64,000 nt of DNA from Thalassospira sp. HF15 (lineage in GTDB: Bacteria; Pseudomonadota; Alphaproteobacteria; Rhodospirillales; Thalassospiraceae): contig NZ_JAAVKI010000004.1 in NCBI RefSeq assembly GCF_011806525.1, positions 487,638-551,637 of the forward strand, in the 5' to 3' direction. The translations under genes and the position numbers were made by a program. This document shows, piece after piece, positions 7,430-16,471 of the stretch. The notes below the pieces were generated by a model that made no database searches, had not been told where the DNA came from, and worked only from the letters and a program-made list of their open reading frames with translations. The stretch's first letter is position 1. Each line of letters opens with the position of its first letter.

Positions 7430-9592
7430 TTAGCGCCAGGATTTGGTGGCCCGACGATCCACGGCACGGGGCACAATACCGCGCGCGGCATTGCCGATCC
7501 CGTCAAGCACGTTACTTGCCGCGATATCGCATTGACGATCCGCCATGCGTTTGAACCGCGCATCAAATATTGGCTTGCGGTCTGAAACTTCACGCGGGTC
7601 CGATGCCCGCTCCTGGCCATTTTTGAAGGCCTCGGGATCAAGCCAATCCAACGTAAGCCCGGTCAGGTCCAAACGCAGTACATCGCCATCCTTGAGATAG
7701 CCGATTGCCCCACCTGTAAAGGCCTCTGGCACCATATGGCCAATACACGCCCCCTTGGTGACGCCGGAATAACGCCCATCGGTGATCAACATCGATGAAG
7801 CTTCGAGAATGCGGTGATGGCGCAAATTCTGCGACGGCGAAAACATTTCCGGCATGCCATAGGCTTCCGGCCCCTGCCCGCCAATGACAAAGGCAAAGGA
7901 CAGATGACCCTGTTCCAGCATGTCCTTTGGCGCATCCATATCAACGCGGTTGCCGCCATTGCGCTGCACGACAGCCGCAATCAATTCTTCATCAACCCCA
8001 TCGGTTTCAATCAGGCGAGTGATCAGATCGGGCGAGGCAAAGTCAGCATTACAGACATGTTCGTTTTCGTAGTAACGCACGATGAAGACATGATCGTCAA
8101 AGTGCGACAATAACCGGTCACTCATACCCGATGACTTGACAGCACAGTTTTCAAAGAAACTTCCCGTCAGGACATCAACACCGGAACGCTGTCTGACCGG
8201 ATTGGCGCGAATGACCGATGCATCGCCCAGCGCAAGATCAACCGGGTTTTCCAGATTTTCAATCCGCTCTGCCCAGGTTTTTCCAAGGATGGTTGGCGCA
8301 TCCAGATCCATCGCCACCCCGAGGTCGGCCAGAATGCGATAGATGCTTTCCATCCCACGGTTTTTGCCTTCGGCCATTTGCTGGGCCAGAACAAAGGTGT
8401 CGCGATTTTCGGTCAGGCTGTGGGCGAAAATCTCTGGCACCGGGGTTTGGGTCCGGACATCCTGATAATCATCAATCGAAATATCAAAACCGGCGTAGCG
8501 CATCATGAAGGGCAGATGCAAAAGCATGTTGCTGCTTGATCCCGTGGCATTATGAACGCGCACGAAATTGGCGAAGTTGGCTTTAAGCAAATTGCCAATC
8601 GCATATTCCGGCTTGTTAAACACCCCAAACAGGGCATCAATCCCTGCGGCCACCGCCTCAAACGGTGGGACATCGGTCAGCAATTCAAGCTCCGGCGGGG
8701 TCAGACCGAACGCCGCCAGCATGGTACGCGACGAATTACCCGTCCCGTTAAAGGCACAAATGCCGCCTTTGGAATCACAGGTCGCAGTGGCAAGCTCGTC
8801 AAGTACACGCCGCTCAAGCGCCGCGTCGATGATCCCCAGAAGCCTTGCACGCTCCAACAACCCGGCAAAGGCCTCGTCTGACGTGCATTGCAAGATATAG
8901 CGCATGTTTTCACGGATATCCGCGCCAAGATCATCATGCCCGGCGGCATCAGAGTCGGCTGCTATCTTATCTAGCAAACGACGCGTGCCTTCGGGAATTT
9001 CACCGCCCTTAAGAACGTGCGACGGGGCAAACACCGCCCAGACCGGCGCCTGATCACCGCGCCAGGCGCGTGCATGATCGGCCGCAGCCAGACCGGCAAC
9101 CACCGCGGCGGGCGATTTGTCGCACCCGGCAATCACATAGGCCGCATGATAGCTGTGCCCCTCGAAGGTAATATTGACCGCAGCAGCCGTATGGTTGCGC
9201 GATGCCAGTGAATAGCTTTGGCCGATATTGTTTTGCGCGGTGCCATCGCAAATCACCGGAACATGAAACAGGAACGGAACGCCCCCCATTTCCCAGATGC
9301 GGATTGCCGCCATCAATGCCTGCGGGCGATCAAGAAGATGGGCCGGATGATCAGGTGCACCGCCAATGATCGCAATCCGCGGGCGGTTTTCCACCAGACG
9401 ACCAACCACGTCCTTGATTTCGGGCACGGCAAAGTTGCGCCCCTTGGCAACAGCCGGATTTTCGTTCACAGCATCGCGCAACAGTCGAACCACGGTGATC
9501 GGCTGATTGGCGAGACCCTGAATGCAATCGCGATACGGGTTGGCTTTTTCATCAATGATGATGGGTGAGGCAGACAAGTTTGCAGGCGACAT
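7430..9592 (-). CDS. Divergent IlvD/Edd-family dehydratase, long form (720 residues)
   Basis: The family removes water from aldonates or dihydroxy acids using an iron-sulfur cluster. Three candidate cluster cysteines are present: C115 (VICDGTA), C157 (AGCDKSP) and C279 (GGICAFNGTG). The C-terminal catalytic Ser region (ITDGRYSGVTKGACIGH) is also intact. The protein is much longer than the usual 570-610 residues, and the C157-C279 gap is about 120 residues against 73 in the neighbouring dehydratase at 18793. ATG 9592 is chosen over a TTG at 9643 because the TTG lacks a ribosome site. It lies downstream of the SDR gene in the same direction, probably as one operon for a sugar-acid step. The exact substrate is unknown. 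Confidence 0.8.
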   Translation of the reverse strand: MSPANLSASPIIIDEKANPYRDCIQGLANQPITVVRLLRDAVNENPAVAKGRNFAVPEIKDVVGRLVENRPRIAIIGGAPDHPAHLLDRPQALMAAIRIWEMGGVPFLFHVPVICDGTAQNNIGQSYSLASRNHTAAAVNITFEGHSYHAAYVIAGCDKSPAAVVAGLAAADHARAWRGDQAPVWAVFAPSHVLKGGEIPEGTRRLLDKIAADSDAAGHDDLGADIRENMRYILQCTSDEAFAGLLERARLLGIIDAALERRVLDELATATCDSKGGICAFNGTGNSSRTMLAAFGLTPPELELLTDVPPFEAVAAGIDALFGVFNKPEYAIGNLLKANFANFVRVHNATGSSSNMLLHLPFMMRYAGFDISIDDYQDVRTQTPVPEIFAHSLTENRDTFVLAQQMAEGKNRGMESIYRILADLGVAMDLDAPTILGKTWAERIENLENPVDLALGDASVIRANPVRQRSGVDVLTGSFFENCAVKSSGMSDRLLSHFDDHVFIVRYYENEHVCNADFASPDLITRLIETDGVDEELIAAVVQRNGGNRVDMDAPKDMLEQGHLSFAFVIGGQGPEAYGMPEMFSPSQNLRHHRILEASSMLITDGRYSGVTKGACIGHMVPEAFTGGAIGYLKDGDVLRLDLTGLTLDWLDPEAFKNGQERASDPREVSDRKPIFDARFKRMADRQCDIAASNVLDGIGNAARGIVPRAVDRRATKSWR

Positions 9593-9652
9593 AAACAGTT
9601 TTTTCCATGTTCGAGCAGCGGTCTTGGGGCGAACGCCCGTCAAAACACACGA

Positions 9653-10414
9653 TCAGACGATGCCGCCATCAACGATGAAGTTCTGTGATGAACAGGCCGA
9701 AGAAACATCAGATGCCAAGAACAGGACCATCTGCGCAACATCATCCCCCACCAGTCGGCGTTTGACGCATTGCTGTTCCTGAATGCGTTCTTCATCCTCG
9801 GGAGAAATCCAAAGATCAAGCTGACGCTGTGTCATAATGCAACCCGGCGTCACCGCGTTCACGCGAATGCCATATTCACCCCAGTCCCGGGCAAGCGCAC
9901 GCGTAAGGCCGATAATACCGGCCTTTGCGGTCTCGTACGTTACCAGATCCGGCAGCCCCATCATATAACTCACAGAACTGAAATTGATAATACTTCCGCA
10001 CCGTTTTTCCTTCATTCCCGACGCCACGGCCCGGGCACAGAAGAAATGGTGGTTCAGGTTAACATCAAGACCATCACGCCACTTGTCAGGCGTGACGTCT
10101 TCGGGGGAATGGCGATCATCGCGCGCCGCATTGTTGACCAGAACATCAATCGGACCAATCGCAACGGACATATCGCGAACCGCATCGGAAATCGATGATT
10201 GCTGCCGCAAATCAAGCGACTTGTAGACCGGGCTTACGCCGTGCTCTTCCTTGATGGATGCGATCAGTTTTTGCGCAGCACCATCATCAATATCGAAAAA
10301 TCCGACACGGGCCCCCTGCGCACAGAATGCGCGCACAATCGACGCACCGATCCCGGATGCACCGCCGGTTACAAGCACGGACTTGCCGTCTATGTCGTGA
10401 TAAGTCGCTGTCAT
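9653..10414 (-). CDS. Short-chain dehydrogenase/reductase, probably sugar (pentose) dehydrogenase
   Basis: The 253-residue classical SDR has the NAD(P) motif TGGASGIG near residue 14, NNAA near 90, catalytic Ser in SSVSYM and the Tyr/Lys pair in YETAK. The C-terminus ends VDGGIV as usual. The ATG at 10414 follows AGGGA. In oxidative pentose pathways an SDR of this type oxidises the sugar to its lactone. It sits between a xylose-type ABC operon (divergent) and an IlvD-family dehydratase, which supports this role, although the substrate is inferred. Gene order SDR then dehydratase suggests co-transcription; the gap is 60 bases. Confidence 0.82.
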   Translation of the reverse strand: MTATYHDIDGKSVLVTGGASGIGASIVRAFCAQGARVGFFDIDDGAAQKLIASIKEEHGVSPVYKSLDLRQQSSISDAVRDMSVAIGPIDVLVNNAARDDRHSPEDVTPDKWRDGLDVNLNHHFFCARAVASGMKEKRCGSIINFSSVSYMMGLPDLVTYETAKAGIIGLTRALARDWGEYGIRVNAVTPGCIMTQRQLDLWISPEDEERIQEQQCVKRRLVGDDVAQMVLFLASDVSSACSSQNFIVDGGIV

Positions 10415-10440
10415 AACGTTCCCTGCCTCTTTTAATATTA

Positions 10441-10563
10441 TTTTAGGTGAACAAATTAAATGCTGCGGCGCAACACGCAGCCAACACCGATAATTCAACC
10501 CATGATCGCGATATGCGACATAAAAATGCGTGAAAAGCGATGTTTTTAATTTATTCACTAAAA
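10441..10563. promoter_or_regulatory. Divergent control region with inverted 19-20-bp repeats upstream of xylF
   Basis: The 241-bp gap between the SDR and xylF genes contains a 20-mer starting TTTTAGGTGAAC at 10441-10460. A near copy lies in the opposite orientation at 10545-10563 (read on the minus strand as TTTTAGTGAATAAATTAAA). They differ by one indel and one substitution. Their AT-rich, partly palindromic form and their place between two sugar genes fit binding sites for the ROK regulator encoded at 15149. The rest of the gap shows no ORF. Confidence 0.5.
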
Positions 10564-10655
10564 AATATTTGACAGGACGACTTCTTCACGTCAACATTTT
10601 TTCGATAACAAAAATAAATGTCACCAGAAGACACATTCATTCAGGGAAGAAACCG

Positions 10656-11687
10656 ATGAAAAAACTCCTATCGACGGCCATGCTGGCCGGAACAGTCCTG
10701 TTGTCTGCAAATGCCTTTGCTGCTGACCTGACGGTTGGCGTCAGCTGGTCGAACTTCCAGGAAGAACGCTGGAAAACCGATGAAGCCGCCATCAAGGCCG
10801 CCCTTGAGGCCGCAGGCGCCGACTACATTAGTGCCGACGCACAAAGCAACCCATCCAAACAGCTTTCCGACATTGAAAGCCTGATCGCACGTGGCGCCGA
10901 TGCCCTGATCGTCCTGGCACAGGACTCAGCATCCATTGGCCCGGCGGTTGGACTTGCACTGAACGAAGGTATTCCGGTGGTCGGCTATGACCGCCTGATC
11001 GAAGATCCGAACGCCTATTACATTACGTTCAACAACAAGGAAGTCGGACGCCTGCAGGCAGAGGCTGTTTTTGCCGCCCAGCCCAAAGGCAACTACGTCT
11101 TCATCAAAGGCGCCCCGACCGATCCGAATGCCAACATTCTGCATGAAGGCCAGCTTGAAATCTTGCAGGATGCGATTGATTCAGGCGATATCAAAGTGGT
11201 TGGCGAAGCCTATACCGACAGCTGGCAGCCAGCCATCGCACAGCGCAACATGGAACAGTTCCTGACCGCCGCAGACAACAAGGTTGACGCTGTGGTTGCC
11301 TCAAACGATGGCACCGCAGGTGGTGTTGTTGCTGCCCTTTCTGCACAGGGCATGCAGGGCATTCCGGTGTCGGGTCAGGATGGCGATCATGCAGCACTGA
11401 ACCGCGTTGCACTTGGCACCCAGACGGTTTCGGTCTGGAAAGATGCACGCCTTCTGGGTAAACGCGCTGCTGAAATCGCAGTTGAACTTGCCAAAGGCAC
11501 CAAGCTTGACGATGTCGAGGGCACCGAAGACTGGCAGAGCCCGAATGGCGTGACGATGAAATCCTACTTCCTTGATCCTGTCGCGATCACGCAGGACAAG
11601 CTCGACCTGGTGATTGATGCCGGGTGGGTTTCAAAAGACGTCGTTTGCCAGGGTGTGACCAACAGCAAGGTTGCGGCCTGCAACTAG
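10656..11687 (+). CDS. xylF: D-xylose-type ABC transporter periplasmic binding protein
   Basis: The 343-residue protein begins with a cleavable signal peptide ([22 protein letters not shown], cut about residue 22). It then matches XylF throughout: [45 protein letters not shown]-like [12 protein letters not shown], and [17 protein letters not shown] near 230. It binds sugar in the periplasm for the permease and ATPase encoded next. ATG 10656 is chosen for the AGGGAAGAA ribosome site and the signal peptide; a longer reading frame upstream is unlikely. The operon continues with permease, ATPase, dehydratase and ROK regulator. Other pentoses are possible ligands. Confidence 0.88.
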   Translation: MKKLLSTAMLAGTVLLSANAFAADLTVGVSWSNFQEERWKTDEAAIKAALEAAGADYISADAQSNPSKQLSDIESLIARGADALIVLAQDSASIGPAVGLALNEGIPVVGYDRLIEDPNAYYITFNNKEVGRLQAEAVFAAQPKGNYVFIKGAPTDPNANILHEGQLEILQDAIDSGDIKVVGEAYTDSWQPAIAQRNMEQFLTAADNKVDAVVASNDGTAGGVVAALSAQGMQGIPVSGQDGDHAALNRVALGTQTVSVWKDARLLGKRAAEIAVELAKGTKLDDVEGTEDWQSPNGVTMKSYFLDPVAITQDKLDLVIDAGWVSKDVVCQGVTNSKVAACN

Positions 11688-11719
11688 GCCAACCTGTTTC
11701 CTTCGACCTTGCATAAACC

Positions 11720-11769
11720 CGGGGCCGACTGCATTTCACGCATCGCGCAGATATCGCAGTTCGGCCCCG
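11720..11769 (+). terminator. Hairpin between xylF and xylH (probable attenuator or mRNA stabiliser)
   Basis: CGGGGCCGACTGC (11720-11732) pairs with the segment 11756-11769 apart from one bulged base, giving a 13-bp stem. A short T-run follows at about 11784. Such hairpins after a binding-protein gene usually keep its message level above that of the permease. Confidence 0.6.
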
Positions 11770-11788
11770 CTGCTTTACGAGCTTTTTC

Positions 11789-13054
11789 ATGTCACGACTA
11801 CTTTCGAAAATGGAAGTCGACCGTCGTCTGGTTGGCCTTGCCGTTGTCCTGCTGATCATCTGGGTCGGGTTTGACATTGCCTCGGGCGGTCGCTTTATCA
11901 CGCCCCGAAACATTTTTAACCTGTCGGTCCAGACGGCCTCTGTCGCGGTCATGGCATGCGGCATGGTCCTGATCATTGTGACGCGCCACATCGACCTTTC
12001 GGTCGGCGCTGTCCTTGGCGTATTGGCCATGATCATGGGCGTTGTGCAGACAGATTTCCTGCCGCAGTTTTTTGACTACAACCACCCAATGACCTGGATC
12101 CTGACGCTTTTGATCGGCATCGGTATCGGCGCCCTGATCGGTGGTATCCAGGGGGTTGCTGTTGGATATCTTGGCGTCCCCGCCTTCATCGTCACACTTG
12201 GCGGTCTGCTGGTCTGGCGCGGGGCAGCCTGGTGGGTAACCCAGGGCCGTACAGTTGCACCACTTGATCACAATTTCATTCTGCTTGGCGGCGGTATTGA
12301 AGGCACAATCGGCGCAACCTGGAGCTGGATAGTTGCTCTACTGGCCATTGTCGCGATCATTTATGCAGCGATCATGGAACGCCGTCGTCGCCTGTCGTTT
12401 GAATTCCCGGTCAAGCCGATATGGGCTGAATATACCAATGCCCTGATCAAGGCAGGACTGGTTCTGATTGTTATCGCGACCTTGAATGCCTATCACCTTC
12501 CAACGCGTGCGGCAGAGCGCCTTCTTGAAAACAAGGGCATCCCTGTCACGCCAGAAAACCTTCAGATTTCCCACGGCATTCCGATCCCGCTTCTGATTGT
12601 TGCCCTGGTTGCGATCATTCTGACCGTTGTCGTCAAACGCACCCGGTTCGGGCGTTACGTCTTTGCGATGGGTGGCAACCCGCAGGCCGCCGAATTGGCA
12701 GGTATCAATGTCAAGCGCATGACGGTTGCAGTCTTTGCCCTGATGGGGGTTCTGTGCGCGATCAGTGCGGCCATTTCATCGGCCCGCCTGCAATCAGCGG
12801 GCAACGATTTGGGGACGCTTGACGAACTTCGCGTGATCGCAGCTGTGGTTATTGGCGGCACATCGCTTGCCGGTGGTTTGGGGACGATCTATGGCGCGCT
12901 GATCGGCGCACTGGTGATGCAAAGCCTGCAAAGTGGCATGGCGCTTTTGGGGGTAGATACCTCATTGCAAAGCATCGTCATCGGCCTTGTCCTTGTCCTT
13001 GCTGTCTTTAGCGACAAGTATTTCCATCGCCGTTACAGCGACCCGACCGCGTAA
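11789..13054 (+). CDS. xylH: Sugar ABC transporter permease, XylH type
   Basis: The 421-residue protein is rich in hydrophobic helices. It has the BPD_transp_2 family hallmarks: [48 protein letters not shown], and [20 protein letters not shown] near residue 285. The last part shows [24 protein letters not shown]. It forms the membrane channel for the xylF binding protein. Length is slightly above E. coli XylH. A hydrophilic insert of about 60 residues (near 190-250) contains one further membrane segment, as is usual for this subgroup. xylG follows after 11 bases. Confidence 0.88.
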   Translation: MSRLLSKMEVDRRLVGLAVVLLIIWVGFDIASGGRFITPRNIFNLSVQTASVAVMACGMVLIIVTRHIDLSVGAVLGVLAMIMGVVQTDFLPQFFDYNHPMTWILTLLIGIGIGALIGGIQGVAVGYLGVPAFIVTLGGLLVWRGAAWWVTQGRTVAPLDHNFILLGGGIEGTIGATWSWIVALLAIVAIIYAAIMERRRRLSFEFPVKPIWAEYTNALIKAGLVLIVIATLNAYHLPTRAAERLLENKGIPVTPENLQISHGIPIPLLIVALVAIILTVVVKRTRFGRYVFAMGGNPQAAELAGINVKRMTVAVFALMGVLCAISAAISSARLQSAGNDLGTLDELRVIAAVVIGGTSLAGGLGTIYGALIGALVMQSLQSGMALLGVDTSLQSIVIGLVLVLAVFSDKYFHRRYSDPTA

Positions 13055-13065
13055 GGAGACCAGTG

Positions 13066-13893
13066 ATGACTGATCCAAACATGACCAAAGACCCGCTGGT
13101 GGAAATGCATGATATCCATGTCAGCTTTGGCGGGGTTAAGGCCGTTGACGGCGTATCGATCGACCTCTATCCCGGCGAAGTGGTTGGTGTTCTTGGCCAC
13201 AATGGTGCCGGGAAATCGACGTTGATCAAGATCCTGTCTGGGGCCTATCAGGCCGATAGCGGCAAGATCATTGTCGATGGCAAGGAAGCCAAGATCGAAA
13301 ATGCCCGCGATGCGCGCGACAACAACATCGAAACGATCTATCAGAACCTGGCACTTGCCGACAATCTTGACGCCGCACAGAACCTGTTTCTGGGACGTGA
13401 AGTGACCGACAAGTTCGGGTTTCTTGATGACGCAGCCATGGAACACAAGGCGCGCGAAGTTCTTCACCGCCTGAACCCGAACTTCAAGAAGTTCACATCC
13501 CCTGTATCCGCCCTTTCTGGTGGCCAGCGTCAGTCGGTTGCGATCGCCCGCGCCCTGTTGTTTGAAGCCCGCGTTCTGATCATGGATGAACCTTGTGCCG
13601 CACTTGGTGTCCATGAAACAAAAATGGTCGGCGAACTGATTGACCAATTAAAACGTGAAGGTTTGGGTATTTTGTTGATTAGCCACGATCTTCATGATGT
13701 GTTTGACCTTTCTGACCGGTTGCATGTCATGAAGAACGGAAAACTGGTCGGCAGCGTAAGAACCGAAGATGTCACACACGACGACGTACTTGGGATGATC
13801 ATTCTGGGCAAAATGCCCGAGCACCTTCTGCATCTGGCTGGCCCCGGTGCGACAAATGCGACGGGTGCATCAAATGGCGCCCCTAACAGTTAA
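13066..13893 (+). CDS. xylG: Sugar ABC transporter ATPase, single-domain XylG-like
   Basis: The 275-residue protein has one nucleotide-binding domain: Walker A GHNGAGKS near residue 45, signature LSGGQRQ near 147, and Walker [13 protein letters not shown] near 170. It drives uptake through the XylH-like permease. Classical XylG/RbsA proteins carry two such domains in about 500 residues, so this is a half-size form that must dimerise. The Walker B tail has Cys where the sugar family usually has Thr (DEPTAALG). ATG 13066 is preferred to the GTG just before it because AAGGAG then lies seven bases away. The last 20 residues are Ala/Gly/Asn-rich. Confidence 0.85.
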   Translation: MTDPNMTKDPLVEMHDIHVSFGGVKAVDGVSIDLYPGEVVGVLGHNGAGKSTLIKILSGAYQADSGKIIVDGKEAKIENARDARDNNIETIYQNLALADNLDAAQNLFLGREVTDKFGFLDDAAMEHKAREVLHRLNPNFKKFTSPVSALSGGQRQSVAIARALLFEARVLIMDEPCAALGVHETKMVGELIDQLKREGLGILLISHDLHDVFDLSDRLHVMKNGKLVGSVRTEDVTHDDVLGMIILGKMPEHLLHLAGPGATNATGASNGAPNS

Positions 13894-13910
13894 ACAAGCG
13901 AGACACCGAG

Positions 13911-15092
13911 ATGACCACAGGATTCCCTTTCAAAGCCCAAGACATCCTGCCCAATGACGCAAGTGATGCCGTCCTGATCGGGCGCATCTGGGACCCGCGC
14001 GTCTCCGGGCCGACACCGGTGCTTCTTGATGGTGAAACGCTGCGCGATATCAGCAGCGTTGCACCAACCGTCAGTGAAATCCTCGAGCTTGATGACCTGC
14101 TGGCAAAGCTTTCCAATGCCGCAAGTTTTCCGACCGTTGCGACCCTTGGCGATATCCTTGACCAGTCGCGCCCGGGTGCCGATGAAAACACCCCGCACCT
14201 TTTGTCGCCCAATGATCTGCAGGCGGTCAAGGCAAGTGGTGTCACCTTTGTTGCAAGCCTTCTTGAACGCGTGATCGAGGAACAGGCACGCGGGGATGCC
14301 AGCAAGGCCGATCAGATCCGCACCGAAATTACCGGCATTATTGGCGATGACCTGTCGCAAATCGAACCGGGGTCGCAAAAGGCGACCGACATCAAAACCG
14401 TGCTGCTCGAAAAAGGGGCGTGGTCGCAATATCTTGAAGTCGGCATTGGCCCGGATGCGGAGATCTTTACCAAGGCACCGGCCATGTCGGCCGTCGGGCA
14501 TGGTGCCCATGTCGGTCTGCACCCGATTTCAAACTGGAACAACCCGGAACCGGAAGTTGTTCTGACCGTGACCTCGAAGGGCAAGATCGTCGGCGCCACG
14601 CTTGGCAATGACGTCAATCTGCGTGATGTCGAAGGGCGCTCTGCCCTGCTACTCGGTAAGGCAAAGGACAATAACGGGTCTTGTGCCATTGGGCCATTCA
14701 TCCGGTTGTTTGATGGCAAGTTCACGCTTGAAACCGTTAAATCGGCCGATATTGCCATGGCCGTTGACGGACCAGAGGGATATCACCTTGATGCGGTCAG
14801 CTCGATGAGCCAGATCAGCCGCACACCCGAAAGCCTTGTGTCGCAGGCCATTGGCAAACATCACCAGTACCCGGATGGCATCATGCTGTTCCTTGGAACG
14901 ATGTTTGCCCCGACTGATGATCGCGGCGGCAAGGGCAAAGGCTTCACCCACGAAATGGGCGATCTTGTCAGCATCTCCACCCCGAGCCTTGGCAAACTGG
15001 TCAACCAGGTCGACCGGTCAGACGCCATTCAGCCCTGGAAGTTCGGGATCAGTGCTTTGATGAACAACCTCGCGCGTCGCGGATTGCTCTGA
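13911..15092 (+). CDS. FAH-family 2-keto-3-deoxy sugar acid dehydratase (XylX-like)
   Basis: The 393-residue protein has a fumarylacetoacetate-hydrolase fold in its C-terminal half. The fold is seen in VGIGPDAEIFTKAPAMSAVG, WNNPEPEVVLTV (metal-binding Glu pair), and GNDVNLRDVEGRSALLLGKAKDN. Length and layout match Caulobacter XylX, which converts 2-keto-3-deoxy-D-xylonate to alpha-ketoglutarate semialdehyde. It is the fourth gene of the xylFHG operon, and the aldehyde dehydrogenase for the next step lies at 16472. Assignment to pentose rather than hexose acids comes from this context. No signal peptide is present, so it acts in the cytoplasm. Confidence 0.8.
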   Translation: MTTGFPFKAQDILPNDASDAVLIGRIWDPRVSGPTPVLLDGETLRDISSVAPTVSEILELDDLLAKLSNAASFPTVATLGDILDQSRPGADENTPHLLSPNDLQAVKASGVTFVASLLERVIEEQARGDASKADQIRTEITGIIGDDLSQIEPGSQKATDIKTVLLEKGAWSQYLEVGIGPDAEIFTKAPAMSAVGHGAHVGLHPISNWNNPEPEVVLTVTSKGKIVGATLGNDVNLRDVEGRSALLLGKAKDNNGSCAIGPFIRLFDGKFTLETVKSADIAMAVDGPEGYHLDAVSSMSQISRTPESLVSQAIGKHHQYPDGIMLFLGTMFAPTDDRGGKGKGFTHEMGDLVSISTPSLGKLVNQVDRSDAIQPWKFGISALMNNLARRGLL

Positions 15093-15148
15093 GTGCGGCC
15101 ACGTGAATTGCCCGAGCGGGCGTCTTGATAAGGATACTGAACAAACAC

Positions 15149-16408
15149 ATGATGCGCCGTACAGAAAGTGAAATCCCGCGTCAGCCGTCCCAGACAGCGA
15201 TCTTGCGCTATTTGCGGATGCATGGCCCTGCTGCACGCATTGATATCGGTACGGCAACCGGACTAAGCCCTGCGACCGTTACGTCACTGACGGCCGACCT
15301 GATGGCGCAGGGCCTGGTGCAGGAAAGCGAAGGTGGCAACAATAACGGCAATGGAAACGGCAACGGAAATGGGACAGCCACCACGCGTGGCCGCCCCAAG
15401 GTCCTGCTGGATCTGGTGCCGAATGCTGCCTGTGTCATCGGGGTCAAAATTACGATCAATCAGATCGAAATTGCGCTGGGTAACTTTAAAGGCGAGATTG
15501 AGCGAAGTATCGAGCACAGCATCAATACCCGCGATCTTGGTGCGAACGAGTTGACCAGCACCCTGATTGCGCTGATCGATCGTTTTCTCGAACGCAATCG
15601 CGATTTCTGCATTCATCCACCAGCAGGTGTCAGCATTGCCGTTCAGGGTGTGACCGACAGCAACAGCGGCGAAATCATCTGGTCACCGGCCTTGCGTCAT
15701 CGCCACATTCCCTTGGTCAAATCGCTGAGCGAACGATATGGCCGCATTGTTCAGATGTCGAACGATGCGAACTGTATCGCAACCGCAATCTCGCAAAATA
15801 CCCATCTGCATAATGATGGCGACTTTGCCGTGATCATGCTGGGTTACGGTATTGGCATGGGGTTGGTACTCAACGGCAAGGTTTATAATGGCGACTTCGG
15901 AACCGCTGCGGAGTTTGGTCACACCAAATACCAGCCTGACGGGCCCCTTTGCAATTGCGGCCGACGCGGATGCCTTGAAGCCTATATCGGGGACTATGCG
16001 ATCCTGCGCGATGCGCGCGGTGTGATTGACCTGCCCGACACCAACAACCTGCATCCCAGCGAAAACCAGATGATGGATCTTGTCGACCGTGCGAGGCGGG
16101 GCGAGACCGGCCTTGCCGAACTGTTCCGTCATGCCGGCAAAGTTCTGGGATATGGCATTGCCAACCTGATTGCTCTTCTGGGGCCCAAACAGATCTTTAT
16201 TACCGGATCGGGTGCGCGCGCCTTCGACATGATGGAGCCGGAACTCCGACGTGGTCTCGAAGAGGCACAGGTGCCCGAGCTCAGTCGAAATCCGACAATT
16301 ACATATCTGCCATGGGACAAGGACCTTGCCCTTCAGGGGGCTATTGGCCAAAGCCTGCTACGCCATGACGAAAACATGTTTCAGGCCACGGCAACTGTTC
16401 GGGACTAA
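15149..16408 (+). CDS. ROK-family transcriptional repressor (XylR-like)
   Basis: This 419-residue protein has a winged helix-turn-helix at about residues 12-65 (TAILRYLRMHGPAARIDIGTATGL region). A Gly/Asn-rich linker follows, then a ROK sugar-sensing domain with the zinc-binding pattern CNCGRRGCLEAY near residue 272. ROK repressors of this type respond to xylose or glucose. It is the last gene of the xylose transporter operon and probably controls it through the paired sites at 10441-10563. The ATG at 15149 (or 15152) is preferred to a TTG at 15125. A strong terminator follows. Confidence 0.85.
   Translation: MMRRTESEIPRQPSQTAILRYLRMHGPAARIDIGTATGLSPATVTSLTADLMAQGLVQESEGGNNNGNGNGNGNGTATTRGRPKVLLDLVPNAACVIGVKITINQIEIALGNFKGEIERSIEHSINTRDLGANELTSTLIALIDRFLERNRDFCIHPPAGVSIAVQGVTDSNSGEIIWSPALRHRHIPLVKSLSERYGRIVQMSNDANCIATAISQNTHLHNDGDFAVIMLGYGIGMGLVLNGKVYNGDFGTAAEFGHTKYQPDGPLCNCGRRGCLEAYIGDYAILRDARGVIDLPDTNNLHPSENQMMDLVDRARRGETGLAELFRHAGKVLGYGIANLIALLGPKQIFITGSGARAFDMMEPELRRGLEEAQVPELSRNPTITYLPWDKDLALQGAIGQSLLRHDENMFQATATVRD
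15335..15373 (+). repeat. In-frame Asn-Gly hexanucleotide repeat in the ROK gene linker
   Basis: Six-base units of the form GGCAAT/GGAAAC, each encoding Gly-Asn, recur about five times between the DNA-binding and ROK domains. The repeat units vary at third positions, so the tract is only moderately prone to slippage. Confidence 0.7.
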
Positions 16409-16411
16409 TAA

Positions 16412-16439
16412 AAAAAGCCGCCCAATTGGGCGGCTTTTT
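16412..16439. terminator. Bidirectional terminator between ROK regulator and aldehyde dehydrogenase
   Basis: AAAAAGCCGCCC (16412-16423) and GGGCGGCTTTTT (16428-16439) form a perfect 12-bp stem with a 4-base loop AATT. It separates two converging genes. Confidence 0.92.
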
Positions 16440-16471
16440 CATTGAGCCTTTGCAAGTCCAAATCGGGTCGA

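Noticed and set aside
9592..9643. TTG start for the long IlvD-like gene
   Set aside because: No ribosome site precedes it, while the ATG at 9592 has a GGAAAAA stretch upstream.
10530..10655. N-terminal extension of XylF by 42 codons
   Set aside because: The extension lies before a standard signal peptide and ribosome site and covers the likely promoter.
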